Assembly: GCA_028280675.1 (NCBI GenBank)
Contig: JANQLI010000384.1
Span: forward strand, 1-22,847
Length of the DNA stretch: 22,847 nt
Origin: Alphaproteobacteria bacterium
GTDB taxonomy: Bacteria > Pseudomonadota > Alphaproteobacteria > SMXP01
Direction of reading: 5' to 3'
The position numbers and the translations under genes were made by a program. Of this stretch, positions 7,037-13,859 are shown one piece after another (positions within the stretch are counted from its first letter, which is position 1; the number at the start of each line of letters is the position of its first letter). Under the pieces are notes generated by a model, which did no database searches, was not told the DNA's origin, and worked only from the letters and a program-made list of their open reading frames with translations.

Positions 7037-7680
7037 TTGGCAAGATAAGCGGCATAATCGACAGCCTTGGGGAAGACTGGGTCTTGGTTGATGTTCAAGG
7101 CGTCGGGTATCTTGTGTATTGCGGCGCGCGGACATTGCGTACGCTTCCCGCGATTGGTGATCCAGTCAGCCTCTATATCGAGACCCATGTGCGGGAGGAT
7201 ATGATCCGCCTTTATGGGTTTGCGAATGCCTATGAAAAGGCGTGGTTTCTCCATGTGCAAAGCGTGCAGGGCGTTGGCGCGCGCGTCGCATTGGCCATAC
7301 TTGATGTGTTGAGTCCTGCTGATCTGCAGCAAGCTGTGGTGCTGGAGGATAAATCGGCATTCGCCCGCGCCAGCGGTGTCGGGCCGAAATTGGCTGGGCG
7401 TATTGTTGCTGAGCTCAAAGATAAAACACCTCCCGGCGGGCCTTTTCTCTCTGGTGACTCGGGCGCCTTTACCTCGCCGAGCAGTGATCCCGTTTCCGCA
7501 GCTGAGCGCAGCGAAGGTCTTCAAGATATGGTCTTGCGCAATGATGCGATCTCCGCTTTGGTGAATCTCGGTTATAACGAAGTGAAAGCTTCGCAAGCTG
7601 TGATGAAAGCTTACGCGCAATTTGAAGATGATCCTGACGTGGATGTTCTTATTAAAGCAGCCCTCAAGGAACTGAGTTAA
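7033..7680 (+). CDS. ruvA: Holliday junction branch-migration protein RuvA
   Basis: RuvA binds the four-way junction as a tetramer and loads RuvB hexamers. Within 215 residues the N-terminal OB-fold domain begins MIGKISGIIDSLGEDWVLVDVQGVGYLVYC and carries the acidic-pin region near HVREDMIRLYGF. Two helix-hairpin-helix motifs follow (VQGVGARVALAILD, ASGVGPKLAGRIVAELKD, about residues 75-130). After a Pro/Ser/Gly-rich flexible linker, the C-terminal RuvB-binding domain (DAISALVNLGYNEVKASQAVMKA) closes the protein. The gene overlaps ruvC by four bases and its stop directly abuts the ruvB ATG, giving a tightly coupled ruvCAB unit. Confidence 0.97.
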   Translation: MIGKISGIIDSLGEDWVLVDVQGVGYLVYCGARTLRTLPAIGDPVSLYIETHVREDMIRLYGFANAYEKAWFLHVQSVQGVGARVALAILDVLSPADLQQAVVLEDKSAFARASGVGPKLAGRIVAELKDKTPPGGPFLSGDSGAFTSPSSDPVSAAERSEGLQDMVLRNDAISALVNLGYNEVKASQAVMKAYAQFEDDPDVDVLIKAALKELS

Positions 7681-8730
7681 ATGAGTATGGCAGAGCAAAC
7701 GCGCCTTACGGACGGGGCATTAAAAAGCGAAGATGCGTTTGAAGCATCATTGCGCCCGCTTGAGCTCAGCGATTTCACGGGGCAACGTCAGGTCTGCGAA
7801 AACCTCGACATTTTTGTCAAAGCGGCCAAGAAACGCGGCGATGCATTGGATCATGTGCTTTTATTTGGCCCGCCGGGTTTGGGAAAAACCACACTTGCAC
7901 AAATCGTTGCCCGTGAAATGGGCGTCAACTTTCGCGCCACATCTGGCCCCGTGATTGCTAAGAAAGGCGATCTTGCTGCGCTGCTCACCAATCTCGAACC
8001 GCATGATGTTCTCTTCATCGATGAAATTCATCGTTTGAATCCAGCAGTGGAGGAAATCCTTTATCCCGCCATGGAGGATTGGCAACTTGATCTCATCATT
8101 GGTGAAGGCCCAGCGGCGCGCTCGGTGCGGATTGACCTTCCCCCTTTTACGCTTGTTGGGGCAACCACACGGTCTGGTCTGATCTCGACACCTTTGCGGG
8201 ATCGCTTTGGCATTCCGCTGCGGCTCAATTTCTATGATGTGGAGGAACTTGAACATATTGTGCGCCGGGGTGCAGGCGTGATGGATATTGCAATCAGCGA
8301 TGAAGGGGCGCATGAGATTGCGCGGCGCTCCCGCGGCACTCCCCGCGTCGCAGGCCGTTTACTGCGCCGGGTACGCGATTTTGCCTCCGTAGCGGCGGTT
8401 GAGGTTATTGATGCGGCGATTGCGGACCAGGCCCTAAGCCGCTTAGAGGTGGACCGGTCAGGTCTTGACGCCATGGATCATCGTTATCTGCGGGTGATTG
8501 CTGAAACATTTTCTGGTGGGCCTGTGGGCATTGAGACCATCGCGGCGGCCTTAAGTGAAGGGCGCGATGCCCTTGAAGACATCGTTGAGCCTTATCTCAT
8601 TCAGCAGGGGCTTTTGCAACGCACGCCACGTGGGCGAATGGTCACGCTAGCTGCTTTTCAAGCACTGGGTTTGAATGCACCCAAATCGATGACCCAGGAT
8701 CAGCAGTCATTTTTTGAGGATGAGGCATGA
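7681..8730 (+). CDS. ruvB: Holliday junction branch-migration ATPase RuvB
   Basis: RuvB is the AAA+ helicase ring that pulls DNA arms through the RuvA-bound junction. In 349 residues: Walker A GPPGLGKT at 63-70, Walker B FIDEIHR at about 112-118, sensor 1 GATTRSG at about 160-166, the arginine-finger segment LRDRFGIPLRL near 172-182, and a C-terminal winged-helix domain (sensor 2 region GTPRVAGRLLRRVRDFA, later TPRGR). The family's typical N-terminal RPLELSDFTGQ is intact. The ATG at 7681 follows the ruvA stop with no gap and uses AAGGA inside the end of ruvA, ten bases upstream; an in-frame ATG six bases later is less well placed. The stop overlaps ybgC (ATGA). Confidence 0.98.
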   Translation: MSMAEQTRLTDGALKSEDAFEASLRPLELSDFTGQRQVCENLDIFVKAAKKRGDALDHVLLFGPPGLGKTTLAQIVAREMGVNFRATSGPVIAKKGDLAALLTNLEPHDVLFIDEIHRLNPAVEEILYPAMEDWQLDLIIGEGPAARSVRIDLPPFTLVGATTRSGLISTPLRDRFGIPLRLNFYDVEELEHIVRRGAGVMDIAISDEGAHEIARRSRGTPRVAGRLLRRVRDFASVAAVEVIDAAIADQALSRLEVDRSGLDAMDHRYLRVIAETFSGGPVGIETIAAALSEGRDALEDIVEPYLIQQGLLQRTPRGRMVTLAAFQALGLNAPKSMTQDQQSFFEDEA

Positions 8731-9164
8731 GCGATTCCTTAGCCGGCAAAATCCAGGATGGCGTGCATATCTTACCCGTGCGTGTCTATTATGAAGACAC
8801 CGATTTTTCCGGCGTGGTTTATTACGCCAATTATCTCAAGTTCTTTGAGCGCGGCCGCAGCGATTTTCTCCGTCTTGCGGGTATTCATCACACGGAGCTT
8901 ATGGACGCTGAGAAACCCGCCGCATGGGTGGTGCGCCGTATTGAGGTGGATTACCTGAAGCCCGCGAAGATTGATGATGTGCTGCATGTCTTTACCGCGT
9001 TTGAAAAAGTCAAAGGCGCGCGCTTTTCCATGCGGCAATCTATCTGCCGTGGCAGTGATGAGCTAGTCAATGCAAAGGTGGAGGCCGCCGCCATTAGGAT
9101 GGATGGCCGCCCGGCGCGCATTGCGAAAGAGATGCGCGAAAAATTGGAAGCCTATATTCAATAA
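8727..9164 (+). CDS. ybgC: Tol-Pal system-associated acyl-CoA thioesterase YbgC
   Basis: YbgC is a hot-dog-fold (4HBT) thioesterase found at the head of tol-pal clusters; in E. coli and Helicobacter it hydrolyses acyl-CoA or acyl-ACP and is linked to phospholipid metabolism at the inner membrane. The 145 residues carry the family signature RVYYEDTDFSGVVYYANYLKFFERGR; the second Asp of EDTD (Asp26) corresponds to the catalytic Asp18 of E. coli YbgC. The central helix and following strands (VDYLKPAKIDDVLHVFTAFEK) are intact. It overlaps ruvB by four bases, so it is translated with the ruv genes although its functional partners, tolQRAB-pal, start 313 bases downstream. Confidence 0.95.
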   Translation: MSDSLAGKIQDGVHILPVRVYYEDTDFSGVVYYANYLKFFERGRSDFLRLAGIHHTELMDAEKPAAWVVRRIEVDYLKPAKIDDVLHVFTAFEKVKGARFSMRQSICRGSDELVNAKVEAAAIRMDGRPARIAKEMREKLEAYIQ

Positions 9165-9477
9165 AGACATAGCGTTCGAAGGCTGATCCAGCACAATCGA
9201 ATCGCCTCAATTCTTACCCCGCATTAACCTTTGTATGAAAAAGTCTGTCCGTTCAACGGCATAAGGATCGTTTTGCATTTGCGAAAAGACCATGCTTTAA
9301 AGCGTCGAGTTTTTGGGGGTGTGTCGGGCACTGCGGGGCTGCGAACGGGCAGGAATCCTAAGCAAAGCCTCAGTTTCGACACATTGTGTAGCCACTCTCC
9401 AGCCTCCCGTCATCTGTCTCATCATCGCTTAGACAGGGGGGAGTGCGGGGAACTGAGGGAAATTTTACGAGTCGACT
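9165..9477 (+). other. Leader region between ybgC and tolQ
   Basis: These 313 bases separate the ruv-ybgC unit from tolQ and contain no convincing gene; an 89-codon frame at 9231-9500 resembles nothing known and overlaps the tolQ start. A weak promoter-like pair, TTGCAT (9273-9278) and TTTAAA (9296-9301) with a 17-base spacer, points toward tolQ. Nearer the gene, CTGTCT (9414-9419) pairs with AGACAG (9431-9436), and the flanking CTCCC (9404-9408) can pair with GGGAG (9439-9443), giving a two-part hairpin about 35 bases before the tolQ ATG. It has no T tail, so a leader or operator role fits better than termination. Confidence 0.4.
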
Positions 9478-10185
9478 ATGGATGCCACGATTATTGCTGA
9501 GGGCATGAATGCCCCTCAAGCGCTTGATTTTTCGCTTTATGGGCTTTGGCTGAAAGCGGATCTTGTTGTCAAAACCGTTATGGTGACGTTGGTTCTGGCC
9601 TCATTTTGGTCCTGGGCCATTATGATTGATAAATGGTTCACCATGGGCAAGGTGCGCCGCCGTGCCGATAAATTTGAATCGGTTTTTTGGTCGGGCAAGT
9701 CTCTAGATGACCTCTACCGTCAACTCGGTCAGCGTCCGGACCATCCGATGGCTGCTGTGTTTAATGCCGCCATGCGGGAATGGCGGCGGACATTTGACAC
9801 CGCGGGTGATCTCTCACTGGCGGGGCAGCAGCGCATTGACCGGGTGATGAATTCTGCGATGTCTTCCGAGATCTCTAAACTTGAGAAATATATGAACTTC
9901 CTCGCAACTGTTGGATCTGTTGCGCCGTTTGTGGGCCTTTTTGGAACGGTTTGGGGGATTATGAATTCTTTCCAATCGATTGCCATTAGCCGCGACACCA
10001 ATCTGGCGGTTGTCGCGCCGGGTATTGCTGAAGCGTTGTTCGCAACGGCCTTGGGCTTGTTAGCTGCTATCCCCGCAGTGATGTTCTATAATAAAGTTTC
10101 CAACGACATTAACCGCTACGCCATTCGCCTTGAAGCATTTGCTGACGAATTTTCCGGTCTTCTCTCACGTCAAATGGGGGACTGA
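9478..10185 (+). CDS. tolQ: Tol-Pal system protein TolQ (motor subunit)
   Basis: TolQ is the inner-membrane MotA/ExbB-type channel subunit that, with TolR, converts proton flow into movement of TolA and so drives outer-membrane constriction at division. The 235-residue protein has a first membrane helix at about 28-50 (LVVKTVMVTLVLASFWSWAIM), a large cytoplasmic loop, and two further helices near 140-165 and 175-200. The family block YMNFLATVGSVAPFVGLFGTVWGIMNSF precedes GIAEALFATALGLLAAIPAVMFYN, which holds the conserved Thr/Ala pore residues. No start has a strong ribosome site: ATG 9478 has only ACGAG upstream, and an in-frame ATG at 9505 has GAGGG too close. I kept the longer form. tolR starts two bases after the stop. 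Confidence 0.96.
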   Translation: MDATIIAEGMNAPQALDFSLYGLWLKADLVVKTVMVTLVLASFWSWAIMIDKWFTMGKVRRRADKFESVFWSGKSLDDLYRQLGQRPDHPMAAVFNAAMREWRRTFDTAGDLSLAGQQRIDRVMNSAMSSEISKLEKYMNFLATVGSVAPFVGLFGTVWGIMNSFQSIAISRDTNLAVVAPGIAEALFATALGLLAAIPAVMFYNKVSNDINRYAIRLEAFADEFSGLLSRQMGD

Positions 10186-10187
10186 TC

Positions 10188-10640
10188 ATGGGCGTTGCTC
10201 TGGGTACGAATGGAAATGGTGGCCGGAATGCGCGCCGCCGGCGGAAAACAACATTGATGCATGAGATCAACGTGACGCCCATGGTGGACGTGATGCTGGT
10301 TCTTCTGATCGTGTTTATGGTTGCGGCTCCTTTGCTGACTGTCGGTGTGCCTGTGGACCTTCCAAAAACCAAAGCGCAGTCCATGTCCGGCGATGACGAA
10401 CCATTGGCTGTCACGATACAAGCCGACGGCACGATTTTCCTGCAAGAAACAGTGATTGAACTTGATGAGTTAACGCCAAAACTGCTTGCGATTGCTGAGA
10501 ACGGCTATGAGGAGCGGATCTATGTCCGCGGCGATAAAACCGTCGATTACGGCAGCGTGATGCAGGTCATGGGCACCATCAACCGTGCTGGTTTTCGCCG
10601 CGTGGCGTTGATTACGGACCCTGTTGAGACACAGAACTGA
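10188..10640 (+). CDS. tolR: Tol-Pal system protein TolR
   Basis: TolR (ExbD/TolR family) is a single-pass inner-membrane protein that couples proton flow through TolQ to TolA and has a periplasmic domain that can bind peptidoglycan. In 150 residues, a basic cytoplasmic stretch (ARRRRK) precedes EINVTPMVDVMLVLLIVFMV; the membrane-embedded Asp34 in PMVD is the essential proton-carrying residue. The periplasmic part has the usual VPVDLPKT start and ends with a YVRGDKTVDYGSVMQVMGTINRAG fold segment. A GGGGGA ribosome site inside the end of tolQ supports the ATG. It is spaced two bases from tolQ and 13 bases from tolA, so the motor genes form one operon. Confidence 0.97.
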   Translation: MGVALGTNGNGGRNARRRRKTTLMHEINVTPMVDVMLVLLIVFMVAAPLLTVGVPVDLPKTKAQSMSGDDEPLAVTIQADGTIFLQETVIELDELTPKLLAIAENGYEERIYVRGDKTVDYGSVMQVMGTINRAGFRRVALITDPVETQN

Positions 10641-10653
10641 GGCCTGATCCCAC

Positions 10654-11538
10654 GTGCGCCTTGGAGTTTTCATATCCGGCAGTCTTCACATTCTGCTGAT
10701 CTTGTATGCGATTGTGACTTTACCGCGCGCATTTGAGGATGCAGGCGTGCCGATGATCATTCCCGTTGAGCTTTATGAAATAGCCGACGAAACCAACATT
10801 ATGGCAAGACGCGAGGACCCTGTTGAGGAAACCGAAGAACCTCCTGCGCAGGAAGAAGAGCCGGAGCCTCCTAAACAGGAAGTCAAGGAACCGGAACCCG
10901 AGCCAGAGCCGGAACCTGAGATTGAAGAAGACGTTGAGCTGATTCCAGAGGAAGACCCGGAACCGGAAGACGAACCAGATCCCGAGCCGGAAGAAGAGCA
11001 AGTTGCCGAAGCGCCACCACCACCGCCTCTGCCGGCCTATGTGCCGGTGATCAAACCGCCGCCCCCTCCGGAAAAGTTTGATCTGGATAATATTGCAGCT
11101 CTTTTAGATAAAATGCCGGAAGAGGAAGAACCGCGCCAAGATCCGCTCGGTATCCCTAACCAGCAACAGGTGCTGGATGAGAATTTACCAGATCGTGCCT
11201 TTGGGGCGGGGACCGGCCTGACACTCAGCCAAGAGGACGCTTTCCGTCAGCAAATGGCGAAATGTTGGTCACCACCGACAGGGGCCGCGCTGGCTGAAGA
11301 TTTGGTTGTCGCATTTGAAATCCGGATGAATCCTGATGGGACCTTGGCCGGTATGCCGCGGGTGCGCGAGGACATGTCGAGTACAACCCATCCCTATTAT
11401 TTGGTATCGGCGGAGAGCGCGCTTAGGGCCTTGCAAATCTGTCAGCCCTACCAATTACCCCCTGATCGCTATCGCGGCGTAAATGGATGGAACACGCTTT
11501 TGATGACGTTTAGCCCCCGGTCCATGCTGGGACGGTAA
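10654..11538 (+). CDS. tolA: TolA-like periplasm-spanning protein with acidic Pro/Glu linker
   Basis: TolA connects the TolQR motor to TolB and Pal across the periplasm. In 294 residues there is one N-terminal membrane anchor (about 5-24, FISGSLHILLILYAIVTL, with the conserved Ser-His pair of TolA/TonB anchors). A long acidic linker at about 52-140 is made of Glu and Pro with repeats such as PEPEPEPEPE and two polyproline runs. The C-terminal globular domain (about 195-290) has MAKCWSPPTGA and ALQICQPYQLPP, whose cysteines (204 and 263) may form a disulfide. The start is GTG at 10654 with GAGG overlapping the tolR stop. Classical enterobacterial TolA uses a long Ala/Lys helical region instead, so this linker is TonB-like, but position and the C-terminal domain identify TolA. 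Confidence 0.92.
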   Translation: MRLGVFISGSLHILLILYAIVTLPRAFEDAGVPMIIPVELYEIADETNIMARREDPVEETEEPPAQEEEPEPPKQEVKEPEPEPEPEPEIEEDVELIPEEDPEPEDEPDPEPEEEQVAEAPPPPPLPAYVPVIKPPPPPEKFDLDNIAALLDKMPEEEEPRQDPLGIPNQQQVLDENLPDRAFGAGTGLTLSQEDAFRQQMAKCWSPPTGAALAEDLVVAFEIRMNPDGTLAGMPRVREDMSSTTHPYYLVSAESALRALQICQPYQLPPDRYRGVNGWNTLLMTFSPRSMLGR

Positions 11539-11561
11539 TGGAATGAGGGAGCGACATAAAA

Positions 11562-11627
11562 ATGCCATTCGGCGCGATTAAAGCATCACAAGCGAAAAGC
11601 TTGAAACCGTTGCCAGAGCAGGTTTGA
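11562..11627 (+). CDS. Possible 21-codon leader peptide upstream of tolB
   Basis: An open frame beginning ATG CCA TTC GGC (MPFGAIKASQ...) runs 21 codons in the gap between tolA and tolB. Its TGA stop is followed immediately by the first possible tolB ATG. GAGGGAG lies ten bases upstream of its start, a reasonable ribosome site. The peptide is basic and has no recognisable domain. It could be a translated leader that couples to tolB, or simply a chance frame in 89 bases of non-coding sequence. I favour neither strongly. Confidence 0.25.
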   Translation: MPFGAIKASQAKSLKPLPEQV

Positions 11628-11642
11628 ATGAAGGACAACAAC

Positions 11643-13046
11643 ATGACAGCGCAAAATGTGGGAGAGTATGCGATGGAAAATGGACAGGAAAAACAGCGCC
11701 TTAATATATTCTGGGCGCGCGGGATTTTGGTCCTTGGGGTGGTTTTGGCGTTTTTGAGTGGCCTTGCACCACATTCCGCACATGCGCTTTTGCGGATTGA
11801 TATTACACAAGGGAATGTCGATCCGATGCCGATTGCGGTGCCGGATTTCTCGGGAGTGTCCGAAAGCGATAAGCAGATCGGCGCTGATGTGGCCCGTGTC
11901 ATTGGTGCGAATCTTGAGCGCTCCGGTCTGTTTCAACCCCTTGATCCGCGCTCCTTTATTCAGAAAGATCTCGATTTTACCAGTACGCCGCGCTTTGGCG
12001 ACTGGCGTTTGATCCAATCTCAGGCGCTGATCACGGGACAAATTGTTGGTGATGGCCAAGGGCGTTTGCGAGTGGAATTCCGCCTCTGGGATATTTTCGC
12101 TGAGCAGCAAGTGGTCGGCTTTGCCTTTGAAACCACACCGGAAAATTGGCGCCGGGTGGCGCATCTTGTCTCAGACGCCATTTATGAGCGTTTGACCGGT
12201 GAGAAGGGATATTTTGACACCCGTGTGGTCTTTATTGCTGAAAGTGGCGGAAAAGGCAATCGTATCAAACGCTTAGCTATTATGGACCAGGATGGGGCGA
12301 ATCCGAGCTTCCTGACTGATGGGTCCTATTTGGTGTTAACCCCGCGTTTCAGCCCGACGACACAAAAAATCACGTATATGTCCTATTTCAGTGGCCTGCC
12401 GCGCGTTTATCTCTTTGATATTGAAAGCGGTCAGCAAGAGGTTTTGGGGGATTTTCCAGGCATGACCTTTGCCCCGCGCTTTAGCCCTGACGGCAATGGC
12501 GTGGTGATGAGTTTCGAGCGCGATGGCAATTCTGACATTTTCACCATGAATCTCAGAACCCGTGAAGTGAAGCGTCTGACCCAGGATTCCAATATTGATA
12601 CCTCGCCCTCTTATTCACCAGACGGCAGTCAAATTGTCTTCAATTCTGACCGCGGTGGATCTTCCCAGCTTTATGTGATGAATGCGGATGGCAGCAATAT
12701 TCGGCGAATCAGCCGTGGGAAGGGGCGCTATTCCACGCCGGTGTGGTCGCCGCGCGGCGATCTGATTGCTTTTACAAAGCAATATCAGGGGCGATTTTTC
12801 ATCGGTGTCATGCGGCCTGACGGTAGCGGCGACAGAGTCTTGTCCGAGGGCTATCACGCAGAGGGCCCATCCTGGTCTCCAAATGGCCGTGTGCTAATCT
12901 TTTTTAAAGAAACTCCCTCTATAGACGAAACTGGCCGCGGATATTCAACTAAACTGTGGTCTGTGGACCTAACGGGCTACAATGAACGTCGTATGTCAAC
13001 ACCAGGAGATGCATCAGATCCTGCATGGTCACCCTTGATCCAATAG
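11643..13046 (+). CDS. tolB: Tol-Pal system beta-propeller protein TolB
   Basis: TolB is a periplasmic protein that binds Pal and TolA and switches Pal between free and peptidoglycan-bound states. The mature N-terminal alpha/beta domain begins LLRIDITQGNVDPMPIAVPDF; the C-terminal part is a six-bladed propeller visible as repeated W/F-SPDG units (FSPDGNGVVMSF, YSPDGSQIVFNSDRGGSSQLYVMN, WSPRGDLIAF, WSPNGRVLIFF, AWSPL). A signal peptide is clear (GILVLGVVLAFLSGL, cut after SAHA). Three in-frame starts compete: ATG 11628 (abutting the upstream small frame), ATG 11643 with AAGGA seven bases away, and ATG 11673 with GGGAG eight bases away. I chose 11643 on ribosome-site grounds; 11673 would give the most typical signal peptide length. 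The propeller is complete in every case. Confidence 0.95.
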   Translation: MTAQNVGEYAMENGQEKQRLNIFWARGILVLGVVLAFLSGLAPHSAHALLRIDITQGNVDPMPIAVPDFSGVSESDKQIGADVARVIGANLERSGLFQPLDPRSFIQKDLDFTSTPRFGDWRLIQSQALITGQIVGDGQGRLRVEFRLWDIFAEQQVVGFAFETTPENWRRVAHLVSDAIYERLTGEKGYFDTRVVFIAESGGKGNRIKRLAIMDQDGANPSFLTDGSYLVLTPRFSPTTQKITYMSYFSGLPRVYLFDIESGQQEVLGDFPGMTFAPRFSPDGNGVVMSFERDGNSDIFTMNLRTREVKRLTQDSNIDTSPSYSPDGSQIVFNSDRGGSSQLYVMNADGSNIRRISRGKGRYSTPVWSPRGDLIAFTKQYQGRFFIGVMRPDGSGDRVLSEGYHAEGPSWSPNGRVLIFFKETPSIDETGRGYSTKLWSVDLTGYNERRMSTPGDASDPAWSPLIQ

Positions 13047-13196
13047 GAATTGATGGTTAAAGTTATGCCTGGCTCGCGAAGGACCGGTTTATGTATAGCC
13101 GGCAGACCTTGGGGGGCGGGTGGAAAAGCTAATAGGTGCCACTCTTACAAAAAGGCGGGGGCCTAATAGTAAACATTAAACACGGAGTAACACGCG

Positions 13197-13658
13197 ATGA
13201 GCCATATGAGCTTAAAACTCGCGGGCCTAGGGGCAATTATGCTTGCCTTGTCCGCATGCGCATCTTCGGATGCCGGTGGTCCTGCACCAGGATCAGCTGA
13301 AGAATTCCAAGTCAATGTTGGTGATCGAGTCTTCTTTGACTTTGATCAGTACAACCTTATCCCATCTGCGCAAGCGACACTGGATCGCCAAGCAGCATGG
13401 TTGGCGCAATATTCAAATGTGACCATCCTTGTTGAAGGTCATTGTGACGAGCGCGGTACACGCGAATACAACTTGGCGCTTGGCGCACGCCGCGCCAATG
13501 CGGTGAAGGATTATTTGGTCGGCGCAGGCGTTGATGGATCGCGTGTCCAAACGATCTCTTACGGTAAAGACCGCCCGGCTGAGCTCGGCTCAAACGAAGC
13601 TGCATGGGCTGCCAATCGCCGCGGTGTATCCGTTATTACGGCAGGTGCTGGATCCTAA
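13197..13658 (+). CDS. pal: Peptidoglycan-associated lipoprotein Pal
   Basis: Pal anchors the outer membrane to peptidoglycan and is the target of the Tol motor. The 153-residue precursor has a lipoprotein signal (LKLAGLGAIMLALSAC) with the lipobox LSAC and lipidated Cys21; residue +2 is Ala, compatible with sorting to the outer membrane. The OmpA-like domain follows: VFFDFDQYNLIPSAQ, then EGHCDERGTREYNLALGARRA, where Asp84 and Arg99 match the peptidoglycan-contacting Asp/Arg pair of OmpA, and finally SYGKDRPAELG. GGAG sits nine bases before the ATG. The 150-base gap from tolB leaves room for a separate promoter, and an intrinsic terminator follows, so pal may be expressed above the rest of the operon. 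Confidence 0.98.
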   Translation: MSHMSLKLAGLGAIMLALSACASSDAGGPAPGSAEEFQVNVGDRVFFDFDQYNLIPSAQATLDRQAAWLAQYSNVTILVEGHCDERGTREYNLALGARRANAVKDYLVGAGVDGSRVQTISYGKDRPAELGSNEAAWAANRRGVSVITAGAGS

Positions 13659-13698
13659 TTGGGGGATTAAGGATCAACACGTGTTGTTGAAATAGCTT

Positions 13699-13733
13699 AA
13701 GGGCGCTTTCTTGTGATCAAGGGCGCCCTTTTT
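13699..13733 (+). terminator. Intrinsic terminator after pal
   Basis: AAGGGCGC (13699-13706) pairs perfectly with GCGCCCTT (13723-13730), and the loop contains a second small stem CTTG/CAAG around TGAT. The stem ends in a run of five T. This should end the tolQRAB-pal transcript and isolate cpoB. Confidence 0.85.
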
Positions 13734-13788
13734 GCTATGTGTAAACAATTGACCAGGGCCTCTCTTTTCCGGTCTGCGGAGGGTGTTG

Positions 13789-13826
13789 GGCCTCAATTTG
13801 GTCTAACTTTTATGTATTGTGAGGCC
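13789..13826 (+). promoter_or_regulatory. Inverted repeat upstream of cpoB
   Basis: GGCCTCA (13789-13795) and TGAGGCC (13820-13826) are perfect seven-base arms around a 24-base AT-rich centre (TTTATGTATTG). A third copy of the half-site, GGGCCTC, lies at 13756-13762. The arrangement, just after the pal terminator and 34 bases before cpoB, suggests an operator flanking the cpoB promoter. Whether anything binds is unknown. Confidence 0.35.
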
Positions 13827-13859
13827 GTCCTGGCGCTGGTGACAAAGAAAGACTGAGCG

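Noticed and set aside
6949..7698. A 249-codon open frame on the minus strand opposite ruvA
   Set aside because: It is the complement of intact ruvA, has no family features or ribosome site, and its composition (rich in His, Arg, Ile) is typical of antisense frames.
9231..9500. An 89-codon frame in the ybgC-tolQ gap
   Set aside because: It overlaps the tolQ start, has no ribosome site, and resembles no protein; the region reads as leader DNA.
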